From DASRIA01 sp963816975 (GTDB lineage: Bacteria; Actinomycetota; Thermoleophilia; Solirubrobacterales; JBBDJG01): DNA of 64,000 nt. Shown in pieces: positions 29,142 through 38,231 of the stretch. The notes under the pieces were generated by a model, which was given only the letters and a program-made list of their open reading frames with translations, did no database searches and was not told the DNA's origin. Positions within the stretch are counted from its first letter, which is position 1. Each line of letters starts with the position of its first letter. The DNA is taken from contig CAWFMD010000005.1 of NCBI GenBank assembly GCA_963816975.1, forward strand, positions 1-64,000. The letters run 5' to 3'. Made by a program: the position numbers and the translations under genes.

Positions 29142-29368
29142 GCCGTGCGCCATTGGGAGGTGGCTCCTAAGGTTTCCGGCCTCCATGCCGATTCTTCACG
29201 AAGTCCCTGGTAACTTCCGAGGAGCCCGAACTTGTACGCCAGTCGCTCAGCGTTTGAGCCAACACAATCGAGTTGGGAGCCCGAATCGGGCACGCGGGCC
29301 GTAGGCCTGCGCGTCCTGTGGGCGCCCACCTGCCTCGGCAGGTTCAACTCAGAGGCGGCAGCGGCAAG
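29142..29368 (+). ncRNA. ssrS: 6S RNA
   Basis: The 269-base gap after aspS contains the hallmarks of 6S RNA. On the 5' side is CTCCTAAGGTTTCC, later AGTCCCTGGTAACTTCCGAG and then GAGCCCGAAC. On the 3' side is CGCCCACCTGCCTCGGCAGG followed by TTCAA, the conserved 3' hairpin. The outer ends pair: GCCG-TGC-GCC (29142-29151) with GGC-G-GCA-G-CGGC (29354-29365), with bulged G residues. 6S RNA folds as a long stem with an open bubble that mimics a melted promoter and binds RNA polymerase holoenzyme. Location beside aspS is also seen in Bacillus. The exact ends are approximate. Confidence 0.8.
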
Positions 29369-29386
29369 TTGGGGCGACTTTAAGCC

Positions 29387-29935
29387 GTGACCGCTCAGCT
29401 GCCACGGCCGGCACTCTTCGCGATCGTTGGCGTGGTCGCCGTGCTCGGGCTGTTCTTCATGACGCGCCGCGGCGGCGAGGAAAGCCTGCCCGCCACGCCT
29501 GCTCCCGCTCAGCCCGCGAGCCCGTCGACCACGACGCCCGCCACGTCGCCGCAGGCGAATGCCACGCCGGACAAGACGGGCGCGCCGTCACCCGGCAAGC
29601 GTCGGGCCGGCAGCCAGGCCCTGCCGTCTCCGGTGGCGAAGGCCCTGGCGGCGAAGCAGACTGTGGTGCTCTTGATCTGGAACAAGAGGGGCGTCGAGGA
29701 CCGCAGCGTGAAGAAGTCGATCGATCGGCTGTCGCCTCGTGGCGGCAAGGTCGCGAAGTTCTCGGACACGGTCAACCACCTGGCGCGCTACACACGCATC
29801 ACCGCCGTCGCGAGCGTCAACACGACGCCCGCCGTGATCGTGATCAACAGCCGCAACCAGGCCGAGGTCCTCAGCGGCTACTACGACTTCCAGACGATCG
29901 ACGAGTTCGTCTCGAACGCCTCTCGCCGCAAGTAG
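29387..29935 (+). CDS. Membrane-anchored protein with a thioredoxin-like C-terminal fold
   Basis: 182 residues, GTG start. One N-terminal helix (ALFAIVGVVAVLGLFF) is followed by a Pro/Ala/Thr/Ser-rich linker (residues about 34-75). A C-terminal domain begins QTVVLLIWNKRGVEDRSVKK, and TTPAVIVINSRNQAEVLSGY resembles the cis-Pro strand of thioredoxins. There is no CxxC, so no redox activity is implied. It probably sits on the outer face of the membrane. Function unknown; it lies between 6S RNA and mnmA. Confidence 0.65.
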   Translation: MTAQLPRPALFAIVGVVAVLGLFFMTRRGGEESLPATPAPAQPASPSTTTPATSPQANATPDKTGAPSPGKRRAGSQALPSPVAKALAAKQTVVLLIWNKRGVEDRSVKKSIDRLSPRGGKVAKFSDTVNHLARYTRITAVASVNTTPAVIVINSRNQAEVLSGYYDFQTIDEFVSNASRRK

Positions 29936-29974
29936 CCTCCCCGGCCCAGGGGGCGCACTTCTAGACTTCACGGG

Positions 29975-31399
29975 GTGCATCCCTTCGAGCAGCACCTGAC
30001 GCAGCCCGATGGACGCGGGCCCGTGCCCGAGGGCGCTTTCGTGGGCAGCGCCGGCGGCGCCGCGTGCGGCGACGTCGTGCGGATCGCGGTGGGAGTGGAA
30101 GGCGGCCGCCTCACCAGCATCACCTTCGATGCCGATGGCTGTGGCGCGACGCTTGCCGCGGGCAGCGCCTGCGTGGCGCTCGCCCGGGGGAGCGCCGTGC
30201 TCGACGCCGCGCGGATCTCCGCGGCATCGATCTCACACCGGTTGGGCGGGCTGTCGCCGGGCAAGCTCCACGCGGCCGACCTCGCCGCGGACGCGCTGCA
30301 CCGGGCGCTCGCGCGCGCGGCGGGCAGCAACACGCGTCTTGCCCTGCCCGGCCGTCAGCGGATGCTGGTCGGCCTCAGCGGGGGGGTCGACAGCGCCGTC
30401 GCGGCGTACCTGTGTGCCCGCGACGGCTACGAGGTGGTGGCCGTCACGCTGAAGCTGTGGGCCGATCAGGAAGGCGACGGCGAGCGCAGTTGCTGCTCCC
30501 CGCAGGCCGTGCTCGGCGCCCGCGCCCTGGCTCACGACATGGGCCTGCCGCACCTCACCCTCGACCTCGAGGAGCGCTTCCGCGCCGCGGTCGTCGGCGA
30601 CTACCTCGCCGAGCACGTCGCGGGCCGCACCCCCAACCCCTGTGTGCGCTGCAACGGCCTCGTGCGCTTCGACGCGATGCTGGAGCTCGCCGATCGGCTG
30701 GGCGCGAGCGCGCTCGCGACGGGCCACTATGCGCGCATCACCGACGACGGCGAGGGGCCGCTGCTCGAGCGCGCCGCGGACCCGCACAAGGACCAGACCT
30801 ACATGCTGGCGGGTGTGCGGCCGGAACTGCTCGGCCGCCTGCGGTTCCCGCTCGGCGGCCTCACCAAGCCTGAGGTGAGGGAGATCGCGCGGCAGGCGAA
30901 TCTCTCCGTGGCCGGCAAGCGCGAGAGCCAGGACCTGTGCTTCCTGGCCGGGACCAGCCGTGAGCGGTTCCTCGCCCGCCACGCGGACGTGCGTGACGCG
31001 CCGGGCGACGTGGTCGATGCCCGCGGCGAGGTGCTCGGCCGCCATCGCGGACACCACCGCTTCACGGTCGGGCAGCGCAAGGGACTCGGCGTGGCCACCG
31101 GAGAGCCGCTGTACGTGCTCTCGACCGACCCGCGCGGCAATCGCGTCGTGGTCGGCCCGCGGACCGCGCTCGCGACCCACGCCGTGCCCCTCACCGGGAC
31201 GGTGCTGCACCGCGAGAACACCCGGGTCGACCGGGTGAAGTTGCGCTACCGCTCAGAGCCCGTGGCCTGCCGCCTGGCCGCCCGCGGCGACCACCTGGAG
31301 ATCACGCTCGCGGAGCCCGCCGCCGGAGTCGCCCCGGGTCAGACGGCCTGCCTGATGGACGGCGACCGCGTCGTCGGTCACGGCACCATCGCGGCATAG
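29975..31399 (+). CDS. mnmA: IscU-like scaffold domain fused to tRNA 2-thiouridylase MnmA
   Basis: 474 residues, about 110 longer than usual MnmA. Residues 1-115 look like IscU/NifU-N: GGAACGDVVRIAVG (Cys31, Asp33), ITFDADGCGATL (Cys56) and KLHAADLAADAL. In that last motif the third scaffold Cys (normally HC) is Ala100. Residues 125-474 are MnmA, which makes s2U34 in tRNA Lys/Glu/Gln: PP-loop GLSGGVDSAVAA, catalytic NPCVRCN (Cys223, Cys226) and the second catalytic ESQDLCFL (Cys322). The end is a beta-barrel domain. GTG start 29975. The three MnmA cysteines fit either persulfide or [4Fe-4S] chemistry. It precedes alaS by 10 bases. Confidence 0.88.
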   Translation: MHPFEQHLTQPDGRGPVPEGAFVGSAGGAACGDVVRIAVGVEGGRLTSITFDADGCGATLAAGSACVALARGSAVLDAARISAASISHRLGGLSPGKLHAADLAADALHRALARAAGSNTRLALPGRQRMLVGLSGGVDSAVAAYLCARDGYEVVAVTLKLWADQEGDGERSCCSPQAVLGARALAHDMGLPHLTLDLEERFRAAVVGDYLAEHVAGRTPNPCVRCNGLVRFDAMLELADRLGASALATGHYARITDDGEGPLLERAADPHKDQTYMLAGVRPELLGRLRFPLGGLTKPEVREIARQANLSVAGKRESQDLCFLAGTSRERFLARHADVRDAPGDVVDARGEVLGRHRGHHRFTVGQRKGLGVATGEPLYVLSTDPRGNRVVVGPRTALATHAVPLTGTVLHRENTRVDRVKLRYRSEPVACRLAARGDHLEITLAEPAAGVAPGQTACLMDGDRVVGHGTIAA

Positions 31400-31409
31400 A
31401 CTTGGCCCC

Positions 31410-34052
31410 ATGCCGCCGCGCACCTCCGCAGAGATCCGCGCCGCATTCCTCTCGTTCTTCGAGGAGCGGGACCACCTGCGCGAACCTTCGGCATCGCTGA
31501 TTCCCGCGTCCTACGACCCGTCCGTGCTGCTCACGACCGCCGGCATGCAGCCGTTCAAGCCCTACTTCCTGGGGCAGGAGCCCCCGCCGCACCCGCGCCT
31601 CACCTCCTGCCAGAAGTGCTTCCGCACGACGGACATCGACGAGGTCGGCAACACCGCCCGGCACCTCACTTTCTTCGAGATGCTCGGCAACTTCTCGTTC
31701 GGGGACTACTTCAAGCAGGGGGCGATCGCGCATGCGTGGGAGCTGTCCACGCAGGTGCTCGGCCTCGACCCGGCGCAGATCTGGATCACGGTGTTTGCGG
31801 GTGATCCCGAGCTGGGGCTGGGACCGGACGAGGAGGCGATCGACCTCTGGCGCGCGATCGGGGTGCCGGAGGAGCGCATCGTGCGGCTGCCCCGCTCCGA
31901 GAACTTCTGGCAGGCGGGACCGACCGGCCCATGCGGGCCCTGCTCCGAGCTGTACGTCGATCGAGGGCCCGCGTTCGGCCCGGAGGGCCGTCCCGGCGAC
32001 GACACCGAGCGCTACCTCGAGTTCTGGAACCTGGTGTTCATGCAGTACACGCTCTTCGAGGACGGTCGGCTGGAGTCCCTGCCCACCCCCAACATCGACA
32101 CCGGGCTGGGCCTGGAGCGGATGGCCTCGATCCTGCAGGACGTGCCCTCCGTCTACGAGACCGATCACTTCCGGCCGCTGGTCGAGCTCGGAGAGCAGCT
32201 GTCGGGGGGGCGCTATGGCTCTGATCCGGTGGTCACGAAGGCGCTGCGGGTGCTCGCCGATCACAGCCGCGCGATGACGTTCCTGATCGCCGACGGTGTG
32301 GCGCCCTCGAACGAGGACCGTGGCTACATCCTGCGCCGCATCATGCGTCGCGCGATCCAGCAGGGAAAGGCGATCGGCCTCGAGCCGCCGTTCCTGGCCA
32401 GGTTCGCGGACCTCGTGATCGAGATCATGCGCCCGGTCTACCCGGAGCTCGCGGTCGAGCGCAACGCCGTCCACCAGTGGCTGGCTGCGGAGGAGGAGAG
32501 CTTTGGCCGCACGCTCGAGCAGGGCACGAAGCTGCTGGCCGAGATCGTCGCGCGTGCGCAGGAGCAGGGCACGTCGTGGATCGACGCGGAGGATGCCTTT
32601 CGCCTGCACGACACGTACGGGTTCCCCTACGACCTCACGCGGGAGCTGTTGCAGGGCGAGGGGCTCGCGGTCGACGACGCAGGCTTCCACGAGCTGATGG
32701 AGGAGCAGCGCGCCCGTGCGCGCACGGGCGCGGCGCGTGCGACCGGTGCGGACGGCGAGCACGAGCGGGTGCGGGAGTTCGTGCGCGCAGCCGGCTTCCC
32801 GACCCGGTTCGTCGGCTACGAGACGACCGCTGTCCAAACCAGCGTCGGCGCGCTGCGGCGGGCCGACGGTGCGCTGTTGACGAAGTTCGCGGAGTCTCCT
32901 TTCTATGCCGAGGGCGGCGGGCAGGTCGCCGACTCCGGGGTCGTGGAGAGCGACTCCGGCGCGGCGCGCGTCAGGGACGTCTACCGGCTGGGCGACGACC
33001 AGGCCGTGGCGCTGGAGATCGAGCGCGGTGACCTGCACGAGGGTGAGCGCGTGCGGCTGACCGTCGACCGCGACGCCCGCCACGCGACCGAAGCCAACCA
33101 CACCGCGACTCATCTGCTGCACGCTGCGCTGCGGGAACGTCTCGGTACCCATGTGCGCCAGGCGGGATCGGCCGTGCGCCCGGACAAGCTGCGCTTCGAC
33201 TTCACGCACGGCAAGCCCCTGACCCCCGAGGAGCTGAGCGCGATCGAGGGCGCCGTGAACGATTGGATCGTCGGGAGCCACCCCGTCCGCGCGATCCACA
33301 CGACGCGCGCGCGTGCGGAGGAGATGGGCGCGATGGCGCTGTTCGGCGAGAAGTACGGAGACGAGGTGCGCGTGATCGAGGTCGACGGGGTGTCGCGCGA
33401 GCTGTGCGGAGGCACGCACGTGCACGACACCGCGGAGATCGGCGTGTTCAAGATCCTGCACGAGGGGTCCAGCGCCGCGAACGTGCGCCGCATCGAGGCC
33501 GTCACCGGGCCGGAGGGGGTGCGCCTCCTGCGCCGCCACGATCAGGCGCTGAACGCGATCGCGGCGCGGCTGCGAACCCGGCCGGAGGATGCGGTGCGGG
33601 CCCTGGAGTCCCAGCTCGAGCGCGCCGCCGCGCTCCAGGAGCAGCAGCGGTCGGGCGGTGTGGGCCGCGTGCGGGAGCTGGCCGGCGAGCTGGCCGGAAA
33701 CGCCGCGGAGATCGGCGGCGTGCGGGTCGTGACGGCGGCTTGCGACGTGTCCAGCGCCGACGAGCTGCTGGAGCTCGCAGACCGGCTGAAGTCGAGCCTC
33801 GAGGACGCCGCGATCGTCGTCGGCGCCGCCGGCAACGGACGGCCCGTGCTGGTCGCGAGCTTCACCCCCGCGGCCGTGTCGCGCGGCCTGTCGGCGGCCG
33901 CCGTCGTGAAGGAGGCGGCGCGGGTGATGGGCGGCGGCGGGGGCGGACGCGACACGATGGCCCAGGCCGGCGGCCGTGACGCCGGCAAGCTGGGCGAGGC
34001 GCTCGAGACGGCACGCAGGGCGATCGAGGCGAAGCTCGGCGAGCCGGCTTGA
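31410..34052 (+). CDS. alaS: Alanyl-tRNA synthetase
   Basis: An 880-residue class II synthetase of normal length. It begins TSAEIRAAFLSFFEERDH. The core contains CFRTTDIDEVG and FWQAGPTGPCGPCSELY. The editing domain zinc site is ANHTATHLLHAALRERLG plus LCGGTHVHDT, and the C-Ala domain ends in GGGGGGRDTMAQAGGRD. The ATG at 31410 follows mnmA by 10 bases. The stop overlaps the ruvX start (TTGA), so alaS-ruvX-mltG-aroE read as one operon. Confidence 0.97.
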   Translation: MPPRTSAEIRAAFLSFFEERDHLREPSASLIPASYDPSVLLTTAGMQPFKPYFLGQEPPPHPRLTSCQKCFRTTDIDEVGNTARHLTFFEMLGNFSFGDYFKQGAIAHAWELSTQVLGLDPAQIWITVFAGDPELGLGPDEEAIDLWRAIGVPEERIVRLPRSENFWQAGPTGPCGPCSELYVDRGPAFGPEGRPGDDTERYLEFWNLVFMQYTLFEDGRLESLPTPNIDTGLGLERMASILQDVPSVYETDHFRPLVELGEQLSGGRYGSDPVVTKALRVLADHSRAMTFLIADGVAPSNEDRGYILRRIMRRAIQQGKAIGLEPPFLARFADLVIEIMRPVYPELAVERNAVHQWLAAEEESFGRTLEQGTKLLAEIVARAQEQGTSWIDAEDAFRLHDTYGFPYDLTRELLQGEGLAVDDAGFHELMEEQRARARTGAARATGADGEHERVREFVRAAGFPTRFVGYETTAVQTSVGALRRADGALLTKFAESPFYAEGGGQVADSGVVESDSGAARVRDVYRLGDDQAVALEIERGDLHEGERVRLTVDRDARHATEANHTATHLLHAALRERLGTHVRQAGSAVRPDKLRFDFTHGKPLTPEELSAIEGAVNDWIVGSHPVRAIHTTRARAEEMGAMALFGEKYGDEVRVIEVDGVSRELCGGTHVHDTAEIGVFKILHEGSSAANVRRIEAVTGPEGVRLLRRHDQALNAIAARLRTRPEDAVRALESQLERAAALQEQQRSGGVGRVRELAGELAGNAAEIGGVRVVTAACDVSSADELLELADRLKSSLEDAAIVVGAAGNGRPVLVASFTPAAVSRGLSAAAVVKEAARVMGGGGGGRDTMAQAGGRDAGKLGEALETARRAIEAKLGEPA

Positions 34053-34435
34053 CCCGGGTGCTCGCGCTCGACTACGGCCGGGCCCGCTGCGGCTGCGCGA
34101 TCAGTGACCCGACCGGCACGCTTGCGACGCCGCTTCCGGAGGTTGCGCGCCCGGGCTCGCCGCAGGGGATGGAGCGGATCGCACAGATGGTCACCGAGCA
34201 CGATGCGGGCACGGTGCTGGTCGGTCTGCCCCTCAGCCTCTCCGGAGAGGAGGGGCCGCAGGCGCACGAGGTGCGCGAATTCGTGGAGCGGCTGGCGGCG
34301 CGCGTGCGCGTCCCGGTGCAGACCTGGGACGAGCGCTTCACGACCAGGCTGGCCCAGACCACGCCGGGCCGCTCGTCCGAGGACTCGCGCGCGGCGGCGC
34401 ATCTGCTGCTGGGATACCTGGAGGCCCAGGCTTGA
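34049..34435 (+). CDS. ruvX: YqgF/RuvX pre-16S rRNA nuclease
   Basis: A 128-residue RNase H-fold nuclease that trims the 5' end of 16S rRNA; it was once called a putative Holliday junction resolvase. Conserved features are VLALDYGRARCGCAISDPTG with the first catalytic Asp, VLVGLPLSLSGEEG, and QTWDERFTTRLAQ with the later catalytic Asp/Glu pair. TTG start inside the alaS stop. It overlaps mltG by 4 bases in the same way. Confidence 0.9.
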   Translation: MTRVLALDYGRARCGCAISDPTGTLATPLPEVARPGSPQGMERIAQMVTEHDAGTVLVGLPLSLSGEEGPQAHEVREFVERLAARVRVPVQTWDERFTTRLAQTTPGRSSEDSRAAAHLLLGYLEAQA

Positions 34436-35460
34436 CGCGGCGCATCGTGCTCGGCGCGATCGCGATCTGCGCGATCGTGGGACTGCTGGCCCTGTTCCAG
34501 CCCTTCAAGGGTGATGGCGGCGAGCCCGTGCGGGTGGTCATCCCCAAGCAGGCAGGCGTGGGGGAGATCGCCGACACCCTGGCCGACCGCGACGTGATCG
34601 CGAGCGCGACGCTGTTCGAGGTACGGGCGACGATCGGCGGCGATCGTGGAGATCTGAAGCCGGGGGTCTACGTGCTGCGCAAGGACATGTCCTACGGCGA
34701 CGCGATCGACCGGCTGGTCGCGGGCCCCGCGCGGCAGGTGATCCAGCTGACGGTCCCTGAAGGCCTCAGCCGGCGTGAGATCGTGCCGGTCGCCGCCCGC
34801 GCCGGTGTGCGCGGTGACTATCTGCGCGCGAGCGTCGCCACGTCGCTGATCGATGCGCGCGGGTATGGCCTGCCCAACGACCTCCAGAGCCTCGAGGGGT
34901 TCCTATTCCCCGCCACCTACGAGCTGCGCAGCGGGGCATCGGCGCAGAACCTGGTCCAGCGCCAGCTCGCCGCCTTCGGCGACAACCTCGCGCAGGTCGA
35001 CCTCGCGTATGCGCGGCGCAAGAACCTGACCGCCTTCGACGTCGTGACGATCGCCTCGATGGTTGAGCGGGAGGCGCAGCAGCCGCGCGAGCGCAAGCTC
35101 GTGGCCGCGGTGATCTACAACCGCCTGAAGCAGGGCATGCCGCTCGGGATCGATGCGACCACGCGCTACGCCACCGGCAACTGGCGGCAGCCGCTGACGC
35201 CGAGCGAGCTGGCCATCGATTCGGCCTACAACACGCGCACGAACGCGGGTCTGCCGCCCGGGCCGATCGGCAACCCCGGTCTTGCGTCGCTGCAGGCCGC
35301 CGCACACCCGGCGCGCGTCGGGTACCTCTACTACGTGGTGAAGCCGGGAACCTGCGGGGAGCACGCCTTCTCCTCAACCGCAGCGGAGTTCGAGCGCGAC
35401 CGGCAGCGCTACAACGAGGCGCGCGAGGCCGCGGGAGGACAGTCTCCGACGAAGTGCTAG
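34432..35460 (+). CDS. mltG: Endolytic peptidoglycan transglycosylase MltG
   Basis: A 342-residue YceG-like protein. One N-terminal helix (AIAICAIVGLLALFQPF) anchors it in the membrane. A LysM-like domain (RVVIPKQAGVGEIADTL) is followed by the catalytic domain containing LEGFLFPATYEL, IASMVEREAQQPRERKL (catalytic Glu) and PLGIDATTRYA. It cuts nascent glycan strands and so sets their length. TTG start overlaps the ruvX stop. It overlaps aroE by 7 bases. Confidence 0.93.
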   Translation: MTRRIVLGAIAICAIVGLLALFQPFKGDGGEPVRVVIPKQAGVGEIADTLADRDVIASATLFEVRATIGGDRGDLKPGVYVLRKDMSYGDAIDRLVAGPARQVIQLTVPEGLSRREIVPVAARAGVRGDYLRASVATSLIDARGYGLPNDLQSLEGFLFPATYELRSGASAQNLVQRQLAAFGDNLAQVDLAYARRKNLTAFDVVTIASMVEREAQQPRERKLVAAVIYNRLKQGMPLGIDATTRYATGNWRQPLTPSELAIDSAYNTRTNAGLPPGPIGNPGLASLQAAAHPARVGYLYYVVKPGTCGEHAFSSTAAEFERDRQRYNEAREAAGGQSPTKC

Positions 35461-36314
35461 TCGCGGTCCTCGGGCATCCGATCGGGCACAGCCGCTCCCC
35501 GGCGATGCACAACGCCGCCTTCCGGGAGCTCGGCCTCGACGACTGGCGCTACGAGGCCATCGACGTCGAGCCGGAGCACTTCGACGATGTCGTGCGCGGC
35601 CTGGCTGCGCGAGGCTACGCGGGCGCCAACGTCACGATCCCGCACAAGTTGCGCGCGCTCGAGGTCGCCGACACCGCGAGCGAGGTCGCCGGAGTCGTGG
35701 GCGCCGCGAACACGCTGGTCTTCCGCGACGGCGCCGTGCACGCGGACAACACCGACGTACAGGGCTTCCTCACCGCGCTGCGCGAGCGCGCGCCCGAGGC
35801 GCCCCGGGGGATGCGCGCGCTGGTGCTGGGAGCGGGGGGCGCGGGCCGCGCCGTCGCCTACGCGCTGGTCGAGGAGGGCGCCGCGGCCGTCGAGGTCTGG
35901 AACCGCCACCCCGAGCGGGCCCGGGCGCTGGTGTCCGACCTGGCCGGCGCCGGCGGGGCCGGCGCGCTCGAGGTCACCACGGCGCCCCGCCTCGATCAGA
36001 CCGATCTGCTCGTGAACGCCACCTCGGTGGGGATGGTGAGTCGCGACCCAGGCCCTGTTGCACAGGGAGAACCGCCCCCCATCAAGGAGCTGCCGCTAAC
36101 GGCCGATGAATGGAGCGATCGGTTAATCGTGGTGGATCTCGTCTACCGTCAGGAACGAACCCCGCTCGTGCGCGCCGCTCTGGCGCGCGGTCTGCGGTGT
36201 GTTGACGGAATCGACGTGCTGGTCCACCAAGGCGCGGCGAGCTTCCGTCTTTGGACTGCGATGAGTGCGCCGCTCGGGGCTATGAGAAGTGGCGCAACAG
36301 ACAAAGCAGACTGA
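35454..36314 (+). CDS. aroE: Shikimate dehydrogenase
   Basis: 286 residues, NADP-dependent reduction of 3-dehydroshikimate in the chorismate pathway. The substrate domain has LGHPIGHSRSPAMHNAAF and NVTIPHK (catalytic Lys). The nucleotide domain has VLGAGGAGRAVAYAL and NRHPERA, and ends IDVLVHQGAASFRLWTA. GTG start. A rare TTA leucine codon lies at 36123-36125 and the last ~200 bases are less GC-rich than the rest, perhaps because they hold signals for pilB, which starts 26 bases before the aroE stop. Confidence 0.95.
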   Translation: MLVAVLGHPIGHSRSPAMHNAAFRELGLDDWRYEAIDVEPEHFDDVVRGLAARGYAGANVTIPHKLRALEVADTASEVAGVVGAANTLVFRDGAVHADNTDVQGFLTALRERAPEAPRGMRALVLGAGGAGRAVAYALVEEGAAAVEVWNRHPERARALVSDLAGAGGAGALEVTTAPRLDQTDLLVNATSVGMVSRDPGPVAQGEPPPIKELPLTADEWSDRLIVVDLVYRQERTPLVRAALARGLRCVDGIDVLVHQGAASFRLWTAMSAPLGAMRSGATDKAD

Positions 36315-38223
36315 CACACATCCCATACTGAGGCCGGTTGCCGACGACCCCGAAGCTGGGGGGCAGGGAACGCGCCCGGTATCGGTGAGCGGCACGCTCG
36401 AGGAAGAGCCCCGCGGGGGTGTGGAGGCGGTGCCGCACCTGGATCTCGGTGCGCAAGGCCCCGACGAAGCTGCGCCGCCAGCCTCCAACGGCGGCCAGCC
36501 GGGCGGCGATCGCCCGGGTCTCACGCCGCCGCGCCGGCGTGGCGGCTCCGGGCGCTTCATCACCGATCACATCGTGGAGCTGGGCTACGCGACCCAGGAG
36601 CAGGTCGACCATGCGATCAACGAGGCGCGGTCGAGCGGCCTCACTCCCGAGCAGGTCTTGCTGCAGTCGCAGGCGATCACGGGCGATCAGCTCGCGCGCG
36701 CCACCTCCGAGCGCTTCGGGCTCGACCACCTCGACCTGAACGCGTTCGAGATCGATCTCGGCGCGATGAACCTGATTCCCAGCCAGGCGGCCAAGCGCTA
36801 CGGCGCGATCCCGGTCGCCTTCGTGGGCAACGAGACGCTGCTGGTGGTGATGGCCGACCCGACGAACGTGCGCGCGGTCGACGACATCTCGATCATGACC
36901 GGTTTGGATGTGCGCCCCGCGGTCGCCTCCGCCGAGGACATCGATGCCGCCGTCTCCAACGCGACGAAGCTGGACTCCTCGATCGCAGAGGCCATCGAGG
37001 AGGATGAGGAGGAAGGCCTCGCCGAGGGCGAGATCACCGAGATCCGCGAGTCCGCGGGCGACGCGCCGGTCATCAAGCTCGTCAACGGGGTGATCGCGAA
37101 GGGCATCGACGAGGGCGCCTCCGACATTCACTTCGAGCCCGAGGGCAAGGAGATGCGGGTGCGCTATCGCGTGGACGGCATCCTCCACGACGCCACCACG
37201 GTCCCCCGCCGGATGGTCCCCGGGGTCACGTCGCGCCTGAAGATCATGGCGAGCCTCGACATCGCCGAGAAGCGCATGCCGCAGGACGGCCGCGTCGGCC
37301 TCAACGTCGGGGGCCACGCGATCGACATCCGCATGGCCTCCCTGCCCTCGGTCAAGGGCGAGAAGGTGGTCCTGCGAATCCTCGACAAGGAACAGGCCCT
37401 GATCGGCCTGGATCGGCTGGGCATGCAGGAGGACACGCTCGCGCGCTTCAGGAACTCCTTCAGCCGCGCCTACGGTGCCACGTTCGTGACGGGCCCCACC
37501 GGTTCGGGGAAGACGACGAGCCTTTACGCGGCGCTCAACGAGATCAACTCTCCGGAGCGCAACATCATCACCATCGAGGATCCGGTGGAGTACCAGATCC
37601 CCGGCCTCACGCAGGTCCAGGTGAACCTCCGCGCCGGCCTCAACTTCTCGACCGGCCTGCGCTCGATGGTGCGCTCTGACCCCGATGTGATCATGGTCGG
37701 GGAGATCCGCGACAAGGAGACCGCGCGGATCGCGATCGAGTCGGCGCTGACCGGTCACCTCGTCCTCTCGACGCTGCACACCAACGACGCGCCGACTGCG
37801 ATCTCGCGCCTCACCGAGATGGGCGTCGAGCCCTTCCTGACGGCGTCCGCGCTCGACTGCGTCGTTTCGCAGCGGCTTGCGCGGCTGCTGTGCTCGCAGT
37901 GCAAGGAGCCGATCACCATTCGCGCCGACGTGCTGCGCAGCTTCGGCGTCGACGACGACGTCGAGGCCTACTCGCCGAAGGGCTGCAAGCGCTGCAGCTT
38001 CTCCGGTTACAAGGGCCGCGTCGGCCTGTACGAGGCGATGACGCTCACGACGGAGATCCGCGAGCTCACGATCGAGCGCGCCTCCGCGAGCAAGATCCGC
38101 GCCGTGGCGATGGAGCAGGGCATGCGGCCGCTGCAGGAGGACGGCATCGAGAAGTTCCGGATGGGGATCACCTCCATTCAGGAAGTGGCAAGGATTACGG
38201 GTTCGGCGCTGGCTGCCGATTAG
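36289..38223 (+). CDS. pilB: Type IV pilus extension ATPase PilB
   Basis: A 644-residue assembly ATPase. A ~85-residue low-complexity N-terminus is followed by a GspE/MshEN domain (SGRFITDHIVELGYATQEQV), then the ATPase core. The core has Walker A GPTGSGKTTSLYAAL (about residue 402), the Asp box TIEDPVEYQ, Walker B GEIRDKETARIA and a His box LSTLHTNDAPTA. The zinc knuckle is LCSQCKE plus CKRCSFSGYKG near residues 534-570. It powers pilin polymerisation from the cytoplasmic side. The GTG start lies inside aroE. It is followed by pilT and pilC. Confidence 0.95.
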   Translation: MAQQTKQTDTHPILRPVADDPEAGGQGTRPVSVSGTLEEEPRGGVEAVPHLDLGAQGPDEAAPPASNGGQPGGDRPGLTPPRRRGGSGRFITDHIVELGYATQEQVDHAINEARSSGLTPEQVLLQSQAITGDQLARATSERFGLDHLDLNAFEIDLGAMNLIPSQAAKRYGAIPVAFVGNETLLVVMADPTNVRAVDDISIMTGLDVRPAVASAEDIDAAVSNATKLDSSIAEAIEEDEEEGLAEGEITEIRESAGDAPVIKLVNGVIAKGIDEGASDIHFEPEGKEMRVRYRVDGILHDATTVPRRMVPGVTSRLKIMASLDIAEKRMPQDGRVGLNVGGHAIDIRMASLPSVKGEKVVLRILDKEQALIGLDRLGMQEDTLARFRNSFSRAYGATFVTGPTGSGKTTSLYAALNEINSPERNIITIEDPVEYQIPGLTQVQVNLRAGLNFSTGLRSMVRSDPDVIMVGEIRDKETARIAIESALTGHLVLSTLHTNDAPTAISRLTEMGVEPFLTASALDCVVSQRLARLLCSQCKEPITIRADVLRSFGVDDDVEAYSPKGCKRCSFSGYKGRVGLYEAMTLTTEIRELTIERASASKIRAVAMEQGMRPLQEDGIEKFRMGITSIQEVARITGSALAAD

Positions 38224-38231
38224 GGAGAGAC

